Notes: generated by a model from the letters alone, not told the origin. Counted from the stretch's first letter, positions 36,294-46,956 are shown. The stretch is 64,000 nt of DNA from Pseudocercospora fijiensis CIRAD86 (GCF_000340215.1 NW_006921535.1:5803414-5867413); one strand, 5' to 3'. A program made the numbers and translations.

Positions 36294-39200
36294 AGCATAA
36301 CTATATCGCCTTGTTTAAAGGTTATTAGTATATAGCGCTTATCGTAGTAGGCCTTTTAGTACTCTTAAGCCCTTGTTAGCTTCTTAGCTATCTTAGTATA
36401 GATTTCTCGCATCTTCTAGATACGTTCTATTACCGCTAGTGTTTCCGGTACTTAACGCGCTTCCCTTTCCTTACGCTCGGCCTCGAGCGATAGTAGGTCT
36501 TGTAGTATAGCAGCGTTCTAGCCTATTATAGCTATATATAGTAATACCTTAGTCGATAAGTAGACACTGTTATTATATACGAATTTAGCTAGTTGTAGGA
36601 GGTTAACTTAGTCGTTAGGGTTCTCGTTAATATAACTGCGCAGGTACTACTATAGGGTAGCATTCTGCCTCTCTGTTTAACCGTTAGTCTATAGATGGAA
36701 GGCTATTAATAGCCGATGCTTTAGTCTTAGCTATAAGCAAATCTCGCTCTAATAGTAAGACGTTAGTATCGATCTACGATCGGATACGATCCCCTTAGGG
36801 GTTCCCTAATAGGTATAGAAGATGTTAGTCTATAGCGCCTCTGCTATATTAATAGTAGTCTAATCCTTACGCGCCGGGATATATCGAGCGCCTTTAGTAA
36901 ATCGATCTACTATAACAAGGATAGTATTATATACATCCTTGCTACCCCTACGCTTAGTAGGAGGAAGGTCTATAATAAAGTCTATTATAAGCTTAGTAAA
37001 TAGCTTCCTAGGAATAGGAAGTAAAGACAACTCGCTAAATAGTAAGTGCTTTAGTACTTTAATTCGCTAGTATACTGTATAGGTCTGTATATACTCCTTT
37101 ATATACCGTTTACTATTTAGCTAGTAGTATATGCGCGATAGTAGCTCGTGCGACCTCTCTATACTATAGTAACTAGCAAGCTTACTATTATAGTGCCTCT
37201 TTAAAAGCTCTTATCTAATCGATTGTTTAGCGGGGATATAGTATCTACCCTTAAACTTTAAGTAACCCTTATCGTCGATCGACTAATTATTATTACTCTT
37301 GCTAGATCGAGTCGCCCGCCTACTTACAAGCCTATTAATACGCTCGATAGCAAAGGCGTCCCTCTACTAAGCACGTAATAGCTTATCTATAAACGATTAA
37401 CTATCCCTATTTGCAAGGTTATTTAATAGTACCCGTGCTATCGAACGAGGTACGTATTATATACATCTAATAGCACTAGTAGCCGGAACTACTGCAACCT
37501 CTTCTATAGTGCTGTCGCTATAGATAGCAATATCTTCAATCGAGTTATTATAGCTCGAGCGATCTACGTCCTTCTTAACGTATACTAGAAGAACGATAAC
37601 TCCGCTATAGTATTTGTTACCGCCGCGGGGTCCGGAAGTCCGCTTATCCTACGCTTACTTATTAACAATACGGGCTATAGCAATCTTATACTGCAGGGTT
37701 AGAAATAATAAATTGATGTACTAAGTCTCGCTATTATAATTAGGTCGCCTCGATAGGCTATTAGCAGGGTTGCTTACGCCTAGCCGATATAATATATTAA
37801 AATCAAACCCGGCGAGGTAGACGGCCTATCTAGCCTATCGACCTATAACCCTAGTAACCTTAGTAATGCTACGGAGGTTGTTATAGTCTATATAGACCTA
37901 AATAGTGTGCTATACACTATCGAGATAGTGCCTCTAATGTTTAAAGGCCTCGATAATAGCTAGGAGCTCTTGCTCGTAGGTCTCGTAGCGACGCTCTACA
38001 TCGATTATCTTTCGTAAAAAGAAGGCAATTAGGTACTAGTAATGGTCCTTATCTAATTACTGTAATATAATAGCCGATATAGCGAACTGTAAAGCGTCAG
38101 TCTTAATACGGATCTACTTGCTTAGTATAAAATAGTATAATAGGGGCACTTTAGTAAAGCGTTGCTTTAGACCGTTAAAAGCGGCTTGCGTCTTATTAGT
38201 CTATTTAAACTCTCTAAACGGGTTGGCCTTAGTTTTAGTAAGCTTAGTTAGGGGCATTACATGCCGTAAATAGCCCTTAATAAACCGACGGTAGAAGTTA
38301 GCGAAGCCGAGGAACGACTATAGCTCCTTAATTAACGTAGGAACAGGCTATTTAGTAATAGTTTTAATCCGATTAGGATTAGCCTTAATACTATCAGTTA
38401 ATACGATAAAACTAAGGAAGGCTACCTCCTTAGTAGCAAAGGTGCATTTAGAAGGCTTATAATACAGTCTATAGGCTCGTAGGCGATCGAGTACCTTACG
38501 GACTATAGCCTAGTACTCCGCAATGTTAGGTAAGTATATATAAACTAGGATGTTATCTAGGTAAACTATACAGAGGTAATCTAATAGGCCTAATAGGGCC
38601 CGATTGATATAGGACTAGAACGTAGCAGGGGCATTAGCTAGCCTAAATAGTATAACTAAGTACTCGAAATAGCTATAGCGAGTGCGAAAGGCTGTCTTCT
38701 ATTTATCGCCCTTACGAATACAAATGCGATAGTACGCATTCTTAATGTCTAGTATAGTATAGTAGTAGGCACTAGAAAGGCGGTCGAGGGTCTTATTAAT
38801 AAGCGGGAGTAGATAGCGGTCTTTAATAGTAACAGCGTTAAGCTCTCTATAATTAACATATAAACGCAGGCCGCTATCCTTCTTTAGTACGAACAGGATA
38901 GGTGCACTAGCAGGGCTGTTGCTATATCGGATTCGACTATTAGCTAGGTTTTCCTCTAGGTACTTACGCAGTATAGCAAGCTCTCGTTTACTAAGGTTGT
39001 AGAGGGGGCTAAAAGGAACCTCCTTGCCCTCTATAATATTAATCTTATAATCCGTCTCTTTGAATATAGGCAATGTCGATGCTAGGTAGTATTTAAATAC
39101 ATTAATATAGGTTTCTCGAATAGGCACTAGTATACGAGAGAGCTAATTAGGGTCTATGCTATTAGGGGGTATAGGTTTATCGTTATCTCTACCGAGAAGA

Positions 39201-39750
39201 TTAGCTGTCGGATTAGCTAAGGCAGGTGTTAGGTTGCTAATAAACAGGACCCTAATATCGTTAGGGCACTCGCTAACATTAATATGCTTAATGTCCTCTT
39301 TCCTAGCGATTCTAAATCGCTACTTCTAGAGGCCTAGGTCTATAGCTACAGCGTAGTACTTAAGAACAGGGTTGCTAATAACAATAGTAGCTCCCCTATA
39401 TAGGTTGTCTATATCTACTACGTAGGCAGTAAAGTCTAGTAGGCGTTTATTTCCGAGGTCGTCCTTTAGAGCTATAGGAATATAGTAGGCCCTATAGGTT
39501 AAGTGCCGAGCGTTATTAAACTAAGCAAGGGTTAGCAGGTTAGTCTTCGGCAGTTGTCGAAGGTCTAATTGCTTAGCTAGGCGATAGCTAATAAGGGCAC
39601 TAACTGAATTTCCTAGATCTAGTATAACCTTAGTTTAATAGGTAGTACCCTTTGTATCCTATATAAGGTAGGAGCGTATTATAGCTAGCACAATGTCGAT
39701 AGTCTTACGCCGTATAAGGCTAATAGTTGGTGCGGCGCTTACTCTTTTTT
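36294..39750 (-). pseudogene. pol of the level-2 element: RT, RNase H, integrase
   Basis: The open piece 38,699-39,127 (minus) is a clear RT N-terminal half (PFSPLYNLSKRELAILRKYL, LFVLKKDSGLRLYVNYRELN, YYYTILDIKNAYYRI). The catalytic box is at 38,552-38,557 within VYLDNILVYI, where the second Asp codon has become Asn by a TG to TA change. RNase H lies about 37.7-38.1 kb and integrase about 36.6-37.4 kb (KDVYNTILVIVDRFTK, then a GQTER-like E motif). The chromodomain end is at 8.0-8.4 kb, across the level-3 insertion. Confidence 0.85.
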
Positions 39751-41115
39751 CGACTAATTAAAAGAGCCGACTAGGGTAGTATTAGCGGCTAAAAGATGTT
39801 TCCTATGCTTAGCGGAAGCACGGTCAATTCGGGCCTAGTCCTTAGGTTTGTCGCATTAGCCTAGTAGATAGCTAGTGCTATTACAATTGAAGCACTTCAA
39901 TCCGGTTAGTAGACTACCGTAGCTATTATTACTATTATTAGCCGAGCGGTTAGCATTATAGGGATACGAGCCTCTTCTACGGCCTCTATCGCGGCCTCCT
40001 CTATATAGCCGGCGGCTACGGCCTCTTCTACGGTCGTTGTTACTATTCCTACTGTTAGCGTTGTTGTCCTAGTAGGAACCTTAGTTTCCTCCGCGGCTAC
40101 GGTTGCTACGGTTAGTACTAGTTAGTCGGATCCTTAATTCTAGTCGTTGTTAGAGCTAAACAGCCCGTTCGGCTATTTCCACTTCGACTATAAATTGAAT
40201 GCGTATTAGATTAGCTTGTTCGAATACACGGCGACGGTCTAATTCGAGGATAAGCTCCTATCGCAATTTAGGGCGTATTTCGGAAATCTAGATAGAGTCG
40301 GTCTTAGCTAGCAAATCATCCTCGAGGGTCTTTAAATAGGCCTTAAATAAGCGAGCCGATTGATTAGTCTTTTGTTTAGCTCGAAGGTATTAGTCCTAAG
40401 CGTATTATTGCCTTAGTATAGGGTTTCTAAGGGTGTCTAGTATAATAGTCTTGTAGTCTTGCTACTAAATAGCGGTCTAATCGGTAAGAGAGTCGAAATA
40501 GTTATCCTAGGTACGCTTTAGGTCGCTATTAATATACTGCATCGCGTAGACAACTAGTAAATAGTCATCTAGAAGAGCCCTCGGCGCATTTCGTTAGTTA
40601 AGCTTACAATCGCGTATGTAATTATTGTATTGTTTGCGACTAGAGCCGTTAAATATAGTATAGTCCTTAAGCTTAGCATCCTTCTTTTAGACAGGGACGG
40701 GTAGTAAGGAAGGCCCTGCTATCGGCTTAGTATTAGTTGTTAGGGCTTCCTATAGACGGCGAATCTCGAGGAGATTATCCTTTAGCTATTGTTCTTAACG
40801 CAAGGCAGTAAGCCTGTTTTAGGTAGCTTCCTAAAGTCTCGCTACTAGTTAGGGACTAAAGGCTAGCTAGCTATATCGACGGTTAACAATATTATTAAGA
40901 ATGTCGTCGATAGGCAATTCTAGGTCGTTACCTAGAACTGTAGGTTCTTCTTTAGCAGGTCCTATAGTAGGCTCTTCGGTAGGAGGCACTTTAGTAGGTG
41001 CTCTAGTAGGCACTTTAGTAGGCACTGTGCTACTAGTATTGTCGTTGCTAGCGCTACTAGCGGCAGCACGGTTGTTGTTTCGTAATAAGCCGGCTATTAT
41101 AATAGGGGGTAACAC
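39750..41115 (-). pseudogene. gag of the level-2 element
   Basis: The open piece 40,867-41,115 (minus) is the Gag N-terminus with Thr/Pro-rich PTKVPT repeats. A zinc knuckle at about 39,855-39,895 reads KCFNCNSTSYLLGQC once the TAG at the Gln position is read through. The CCHC histidine is now Tyr (CAT to TAT), as RIP would cause. Gln/Arg/Gly-rich sequence precedes the knuckle. Confidence 0.7.
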
Positions 41116-41371
41116 TAATAATGTATTATTAGCCCCTAAGATGCGGATATAGCGGAATTAGTAGGTATTAGTCTAGTGCGATTAACTTAGTGTAATAGGC
41201 CGTATAGAAGGCCTTGCTTAATAATTAGTACGGTTGTTTCGATAGAATAGTACGTATAGGTCCCGTTCTTAGGGCGCAATATAGTTAGATTAGTCTTATT
41301 CGTAGCTATACCGCTAAAAGCTTAAAATAAGGACTATCTAGCTGCTACCCTTAAAGGGGTAGATCGAATAC

Positions 41372-41570
41372 TATATAAGAAGGGTTATATTAGCAGGTAG
41401 ATAGGGTAGTAGTAGGTATAGGTAGTATTCGATAAGGATCTAGGAGGAGAGGGAGGAAGGTAGGAGAGTTAGCCTAACGCTAAGCGCCAAGCCCTGCCTA
41501 AGGCACTAAGACCCTAGCTTTACTCGGCCTAATTATATGCCAATTACGTATAGCCTCTTTGGCTCTGACA
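41372..41570 (-). repeat. LTR of level-2 Gypsy element (5' LTR)
   Basis: 199-bp partner of 6530-6728, ending CTCTGACA. The sequence that follows (GCTTACT) resembles GCTTGCT before the other LTR. Confidence 0.85.
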
Positions 41571-42330
41571 GCTTACTAAATCCTAAAGGGTTGCAAGTCC
41601 GCCGCGAGCGGGCGCGAGAGCACTATAGAGCGATTATTATACCCGGCCCTAGTTACGTAATATTAATAGATACTTACTACAAATTCGAGTATTAGGGGAT
41701 ACAGATCTACGTAGCGATTAATATTTACTCGCGTTATATTGTCTAGATCTATATAGGTATTACTAGCCGGACAGCTGTCTCTATACTAGCTTAATACCTT
41801 ACAACGATCCGGAATAGTAGTATAATGCTATAGATTATCCGATTAGACTATAGGGTAGAGACGATTCTAGCTACGGACGCTTACTATAAGACTCGCCTTG
41901 CGACTCGTAGTAACCCGGAACAACCGCTAGCCTTCGAGGACTGCTTTAAATACGGTACGAGTAAGATAAACTAGCGGATTAAGGCATAGTAGCGTTAGCA
42001 AGCACCCGTATTAAATAGCTAGAGGGGCTATTTCTACGAGTTACTGCGCGAGTTACTATACGATACTAAACTGCTAGCGGATCGGATTGCCTTCCTTATA
42101 ATCTATATACTAATTATACGTTATAAAGTCCTCGAATTTGTTTACCTCTAGAATAGCTATCGTATCCGGAAGCAGGCTAATCGACTATACGTTATACTAG
42201 GTATTCCGCATATTCTATACTATTATCTAGAGCTTAGCGGGCATTCTTATTAAGGTATTCCTATACCTAACGGCGCACTTAATAATATAGAGCAAGACCT
42301 TTAAGGATTCGGTATATATTAGATTCTATA
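41571..42330 (+). pseudogene. Integrase-like DDE transposase, catalytic part (level-1 transposon)
   Basis: The plus frame contains a DDE-type core. The first Asp is at 41,669-41,671 (VILIDTYYKFEY), the second at 41,846-41,848 (IIRLDYRVET). The third acid lies in an N-Q-R-I-x-A motif at about 41,970-41,983, where the expected Glu is Lys, consistent with a TG to TA change. This layout resembles the integrase-core transposase family with an N-x-R-I-E-x-W-W motif. Conserved Trp and Gln positions are TAG. The N-terminal part is at 6200-6529. Confidence 0.6.
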
Positions 42331-42775
42331 GTACTCGCTATAGACTCGCTATAGACTCGCTAATAGACTCGCTAATTCCTAGATCTTGAAGCCTACCTGC
42401 CCGAGGCTACGCTTTCTTAGTGTTAGATAGCATTGTAGATTTATAGCTTCTCGTATCTAGTAAGTAGTAGCGAGAATAGCGATAATATAGAGCGCCTTTA
42501 CCGCTCTGCCTACTTGCTTCTTCGAGGGCTAGCTAGGGAGCATATAGCTATAGGGTTAGAGCCGGAACTAATAGAGTTAGATAAGCTATTAGTAGCACGT
42601 AGTTAGTTAGCGGCGGCTCGGAATTAGGAAGCTAGGTTAATTAAGTTTACAAATAATATATACTAATCTCCGATCTACGAGCCGGCCGCGAGTATATAGC
42701 GAGTCGCTTTTTCTAGTTCGATTTTATCTATAACCTTCTTAAACCTCTACTATTTCTACCTCTATTTATCTAACA

Positions 42776-43981
42776 ATGCCTACTAATTAGGGTACCTATT
42801 GTACTAAATTAGGCGTCGACTATGCAAAGATATATAGTAAATACCGATACTGTTTACAATGCGGCCTTCTTAATCCCGATCTACTAACCGAGCAATTTGT
42901 TCGCGAGCAATTAGTAGCCGCCGCTACGAGTAGCTCCGCGAGTACGGTACGAGGCTTTAATACGTTCCCCTCTATACCTAAGGCGGCTAATGCTACACGC
43001 AATGCTGCTAGTTAGTATTACAAGCTAGTAACTCGAATACTACTAAATGCTAGATCTCGGAGCCTCTCGTAACGTCTACTAATACCTGCTTTAGCTTTAG
43101 CTTTATTAGACCTAAAAGTATAGGAATACCGTTGCCGCTATTTAATCTATACTTAGTATATAGAAGTCAAGCTTACGAGTACAACTAAGATATAGTTCTA
43201 TAGTAAACCCGCCCTCTATACTACTATTACGGATGCCTAGTCTAACTAAGAATTCCTCGAAGCCGATATAACATTTATAGACTAGATTATAGACCGGATT
43301 GACGCCTGCGAGCTACTAGATAGTAGTATTAATCGGACCTAGGACTATTTTAACTACTTCCTCTATATAGACTTTAATAAACTAACTAATTAACTAGAGA
43401 AGCTAGCAAGCAAGGCGCTTCGATTACTTAGATAGGCTTTAACGGTCTACAAACTAGCAACAAAGTTATTATTAGTCTACGAGATTAAGCTCTATATCTA
43501 GACTAAGTAGGAGAAGCAACAATAATAACAAAAGCGGAAACATCGGTTAAGTGCTATTACTAGTACTAGTACGAGTAATATAGCGAGTTAGTAAAAGGTA
43601 GTTAACAGCATTAAGATTAAGAAAGAAAAGCTATAGACTAAGAAGGTTATCGATACGAATTAGCCGCCTAAGATAATTAACCTAAGCGGCGATGCTACCG
43701 CAAGTATACCGCGAGGTATGCCTACTCTAAAAGGGTCGAGCGAATCGAAGGATTAGCAACCTACTAATAGATAGGCTAATAGCGGTAGATAGGCTAATAG
43801 CGGTAGACAGGCTAATAGCGGTAGACAGGCTAATAGCGGTAGATAGGCTAATAGCGGTAGACAGGCTAATAGCGGTAGACAGGCTAATAGCGGTAGACAG
43901 GCTAATAGCGGTAGATAGGCTAATAGCGGCGGACAGGCTAAGAACACAAAGCGCAGTTAACGAGCAAAGAAGAAGAGATAG
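42776..43981 (+). pseudogene. Second plus-strand ORF of the level-1 transposon (unknown, repeat-bearing)
   Basis: A frame of about 400 codons from ATG 42,776 reads through TAG/TAA stops only. It begins with a Cys/Tyr-rich segment (YCTKLGVDYAKIYSKYRYC), followed by helical and Gln/Lys-rich parts, an about ten-fold ANSGRQ repeat and a basic end (RAKKKR). I do not recognise the family. It may be a transposon accessory or DNA-binding protein, given the basic tail. The region just upstream is the transposase frame on the same strand. Confidence 0.55.
43769..43941 (+). repeat. 18-bp coding minisatellite (about 9-10 copies)
   Basis: Unit AGGCTAATAGCGGTAGAC/T is repeated without spacers. It encodes ANSGRQ, with the Gln codon seen both as CAG and as RIP-mutated TAG, so some units escaped mutation. 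Confidence 0.85.
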
Positions 43982-44089
43982 AATAGTAGACTCGTAGTAG
44001 ACTCGTAGTAGACTTGCACTTCTTTTACTATCTCTAAAACCTCTAACTTAAACATCTTCTACTAGCGGCTCGCGAGTTGTATTTAGCTA

Positions 44090-44660
44090 CAGCTCCTTTT
44101 AAATAGTATATATATCGCGAGACTTAATAATAGCCTTATTCTTAAGCTATTTAAACTACGAGAGGCAGTATCCTTCTAACTTGTCGAACCTAGCTTCTAG
44201 TACCTTAATCTTTGCCTCTAGTACAATATTCTTTGCCTCTATAGCCTCGACTCGCGCCTATATCGCGGCTAGCTCGCTATTTCTATCGTCTTCTTTAACC
44301 TCTATACTAGCTATATAGCTAGACTTGCCCTTATACTTATAATAAGCGTAGACTCGCTCGCCCTTAGCATTAAGTATACGACACTTAAAGTTATTAGAGC
44401 GTATATAGTAGTAGTATAGCGCTAGTATAAGCTTACTAGAGTCCGTTTCTATAATAAGTCTAGTAGCCTTATATTTCCGTAGTCTGTTTAATACCGCCTT
44501 CTTCTTATCCGGTATCGCTATTTAATCGAGTAGCTCTTACTATATCTGCGCGCTATAATACTAGAAATCGTAAGTATTTATAGTCGTAGGGCGTCGAAGT
44601 CTAAAGCGAGTTAGTAGCGAGTCTATAGCGATACGCCTCGCGACTTACGATAAATATTCT
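44090..44660 (-). pseudogene. Minus-strand ORF with coiled coil, level-1 transposon
   Basis: A frame of about 190 codons on the minus strand is almost free of stops other than TAG. It has a basic, conserved-looking N-terminal half (PDKKKAVLNRLRKYKATRL, NNFKCRILNAKGERVYAYY), then heptad-rich sequence (AAIQARVEAIEAKNIVLEAK). It faces the plus-strand ORF tail to tail. Family unknown. Short CTACTAGTAACTACG repeats lie just upstream (about 44,680-44,745). Confidence 0.5.
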
Positions 44661-44956
44661 CCTCCTTCTACTAGTAAGTACGCTACTAGTAACTACGCTA
44701 CTAGTAACTACGCTACTAAAGCTAAAGCTACTAAAGCTGCGCTAAGAATAAGGTCGCGCGGAATACTAGTTATAGCGGCTACTACTATCGCTATCGCTGT
44801 CGGTATCGGTATCGGTGTCGATAGAAGAAGAATATTGCGAGGCAAGGCGCGGAAGTATAGCGAGTCTAAGTAAGGTTTATCGCGACAATAGGTATAGTAA
44901 GGTTAGTAAGGAAGGTATAGGAAGAATAGGAAGCGACAATAGGCTTAAGTGAAGCC

Positions 44957-44973
44957 ATTGAGCCTCTAGTATA
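44957..44973 (-). repeat. Right inverted end of the DNA transposon, with flanking TA
   Basis: CATTGAGCCTCTAGTAT is the reverse complement of the left end at 5907-5923. To its right, sequence returns to the host tandem repeat within about 90 bp. Confidence 0.6.
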
Positions 44974-45056
44974 TATAGAGCTCCGTCTACGAGTCTGCAT
45001 AATGTGCCTATAGGGTGATCTTTAATCTAGTCGAAGGAGCCTCGAGACTAAACCGA

Positions 45057-45420
45057 GCCCCAGCTGCCCGCCCGAGCCCCAATATTCCTAGGAATTTGAC
45101 TTGGCTTTAGACAAGCGAGGCGAGCTTCCAAGCGTTGGAAGTGAGGCACTGCCCCTAAAACAGGTAGTATCTTTCTTTTGCTCAGCGAACGAGCCTAAGG
45201 CGAGAGAGGCGAGAGTGACGAGCACGATCGATCATTGGACTCGCTACAGCTTACGCTACGAAATGTTCGTCTTGGCGGTGCACTTGGCTGCACTCTGCGG
45301 AGCTAGCACGAGCCTCCATCTGTCTAAGTGGAGTCTCCTCTGACTGACGATCGATCATTGGACTCGCTACATTCTACGCTACGAAATGTTCGTCTTGGCA
45401 GTGGATTTCGCTGCAAGCTG
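45057..45420 (+). repeat. Diverged tandem repeat right of the transposon nest
   Basis: Copies of GATCGATCATTGGACTCGCTACA start at 45,226 and 45,349 with the same TACGCTACGAAATGTTCGT block as the left-flank copies. GAGCCCCAGCTGCC and CCCGCCCGAGCCCC near 45,057-45,080 match the last bases before the nest at 5848-5866. Confidence 0.75.
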
Positions 45421-45753
45421 CAAGGTCGATCGCCACTACTGCGGGGTTAGGTTGTCTTTCACATGACGACGACATCATTGTACAGATCACTCAGACGTCT
45501 CGGAATAGATCTAGACAGGATCTGGAATAATCTTGACAGTTGGAGATCCATGTAATCGTTCGCAGCAACCGTCGTTCATCGTTCATCGTGGACCTCATCT
45601 TCGACAAATTTGACCACGAAATCCTCCTTCCAAATCCTAATCCTGTCACTTTCCAGAGAATTGGTTTCTTCACTGATGGATCATGGTTCCCCAAGCTCTG
45701 GAGGATGTCACTGTGGTATCTGGTTATCTGGTAGCTATTGTGTAAATATGCAA

Positions 45754-46956
45754 TTATGCCCACGCTCCGATCAAACTCATGCAGAAAGCGCCAAAAAGGA
45801 CCAAAGACATCGCTATAATCCTCTTGTTCCCTCTCATGGTCTTCCAGCTATGATCGCTTAAGAAATCCTCTGACAGCAGATCCACCAGGCTCGTATAGGT
45901 GAGCAGTCCAGCGGAAATAGCATTCATCGTTCCCACCACAATCAAGCCTGTCTCGGAGTCCGGACTGTAGAGATTGCGGGTCGCAATACCTATGGCCTGG
46001 CCAAGCGGAGTGGTACAGCCATATGCCAGAGCCATCAACCAAGGCTGCAGCGCCCTCGGTTCCCATCCCACCGCCGCTATCCGTGAGCCGAGAGCAAGTC
46101 CTTCGAATGTCTGGTGGAAAGCAATCGCTATCAATAGGATGACTTGCTCACTTCCCACAGCTACAGCCAACGCCATTCCGATGAACACGCTGTGGAAGAG
46201 AATACCACACTCGAGCAGCATGCACTGCATAGTGAGCTTCTTACGCTGCTGCTCCGCTTCTTTCTCTGCCGCAATACCCAAGCTTTCTTCGCTGATGCGG
46301 CATTCAGCAATGCTAGCGGTGTGATGGGGGAAGCCGTCCCCCTCGAGATGCCCATCTGGTGATGTTCCCGTCAAGTTTCCAGGCGCTGTCTTCATGACGC
46401 TGTGAGATCTTCCAGAGCGAGTTCGACCGAATTGAGGGGTGGCCCGCGCTGGGGTTATCTCTTCTTCCGCGATAGAGTCAGCCCTGGATGCCTGCCTTGG
46501 TCTCTCCATCGGAAGATCCTTGGAGTCAACACCTTGCAAATCCGGTGTCTCAGGTCCTGAGCAGAGCGAACGTCCTGGAGAGAAGACCATCTCGGCGATG
46601 GTGATAATGAAGACGGCCGCAAGTGAGATGGCTCCTGCGAAGGCCGGATACTGTTCATTGAAAAACGGCGGCAGGCATGCAGCCGTCAATGATACAAATG
46701 CAGTCGGGAAGAGATGGACAAAGGCCGTCGCAATCAAGACGCCAGTTCCGAAGTGCCGGAACAGAAACAGCGCTTTTGGCGGGATGTGCAGCTGAGGAAC
46801 TTTCAAGGCGATGAGAGGCAATGCACATGCTCCGGCCGATACCCCAAGAATGATGAACAGGGCTCCGACATGGAGAGGTAAGTTGTAGTTCTCATTCCTT
46901 GTACCAGTGCCGCAGGTGCCCATGTCGACTGTCGAATTGCGGTTGTCCAGATCCAC
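45754..46956 (-). CDS. ZIP-family zinc/iron transporter
   Basis: Intron-less membrane protein of 400 residues, a normal length for fungal Zrt/Irt-like (ZIP) proteins. Three N-terminal membrane segments lie at about 28-50, 62-92 and 104-123. A long hydrophilic, Ser/Arg-rich cytoplasmic loop follows (about 125-245), then five more segments. The metal-pathway signatures are clear: HSVFIGMALA in segment 4 (His255) and HQTFEGLALGSR in segment 5 (His281, Glu285). The loop has scattered His but not the HxHxH cluster of many ZIPs, so metal preference is open. Expected at the plasma membrane, importing Zn2+ or other divalent metals. It starts at the first ATG, before a short Cys-containing N-terminus. 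Confidence 0.92.
   Translation of the reverse strand: MDLDNRNSTVDMGTCGTGTRNENYNLPLHVGALFIILGVSAGACALPLIALKVPQLHIPPKALFLFRHFGTGVLIATAFVHLFPTAFVSLTAACLPPFFNEQYPAFAGAISLAAVFIITIAEMVFSPGRSLCSGPETPDLQGVDSKDLPMERPRQASRADSIAEEEITPARATPQFGRTRSGRSHSVMKTAPGNLTGTSPDGHLEGDGFPHHTASIAECRISEESLGIAAEKEAEQQRKKLTMQCMLLECGILFHSVFIGMALAVAVGSEQVILLIAIAFHQTFEGLALGSRIAAVGWEPRALQPWLMALAYGCTTPLGQAIGIATRNLYSPDSETGLIVVGTMNAISAGLLTYTSLVDLLSEDFLSDHSWKTMRGNKRIIAMSLVLFGAFCMSLIGAWA

Larger units (their letters stand above)
6530..41570 (-). mobile_element. Level 2: chromodomain Gypsy LTR retrotransposon (about 7.15 kb own sequence)
   Basis: LTRs at 6530-6728 and 41,372-41,570 are both 199 bp. Subtracting the element nested within (8407-36,288 plus its 5-bp duplication) leaves 7154 bp, a usual size for a fungal chromovirus. 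Order on the minus strand is gag (about 41.1-39.75 kb), protease/RT/RNase H/integrase (about 39.7-36.3 kb) and chromodomain (about 8.2-8.0 kb). A polypurine tract (AAAAGGGAAGCG, complement near 6729-6745) precedes the 3' LTR. A 7-bp near-match GCTT(G/A)CT borders both LTRs. Confidence 0.85.
5910..44969 (+). mobile_element. Level 1: DNA transposon, split by the nested retrotransposons
   Basis: Inverted ends of 14 bp (CTAGAGGCTCAATG at 5910; its complement CATTGAGCCTCTAG ends at 44,969) are each flanked by TA, giving a 17-bp match when the flanks are included. TA duplication is the habit of Tc1/mariner-type and some other DDE transposons. Its own DNA is 5910-6529 plus 41,571-44,969, about 4.0 kb once the 35.0 kb retrotransposon insertion and its duplication are removed. 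It carries an integrase-like DDE frame (plus), a second plus-strand frame with a coding minisatellite, and a minus-strand coiled-coil frame. All are full of RIP stops. The superfamily is not settled. Confidence 0.6.

Noticed and set aside
40861..40875. Another CTAG run (three units) in level-2 gag as a fifth boundary motif
   Set aside because: It lacks the flanking GGTAT and TACAT parts and lies within gag of a different element; short CTAG runs arise easily when RIP mutates CTGG/CCAG repeats.
43769..43941. Regular short repeats resembling a CRISPR array
   Set aside because: Units are contiguous 18-mers without spacers, lie in a reading frame, and the genome is fungal.
5930..44940. Abundant in-frame TAG codons, as if TAG were reassigned to Gln/Trp
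   Set aside because: Host genes on both sides use ordinary stops and CAG/TGG normally. TAG excess is limited to transposon DNA that also lost CA/TG everywhere, so RIP explains it.
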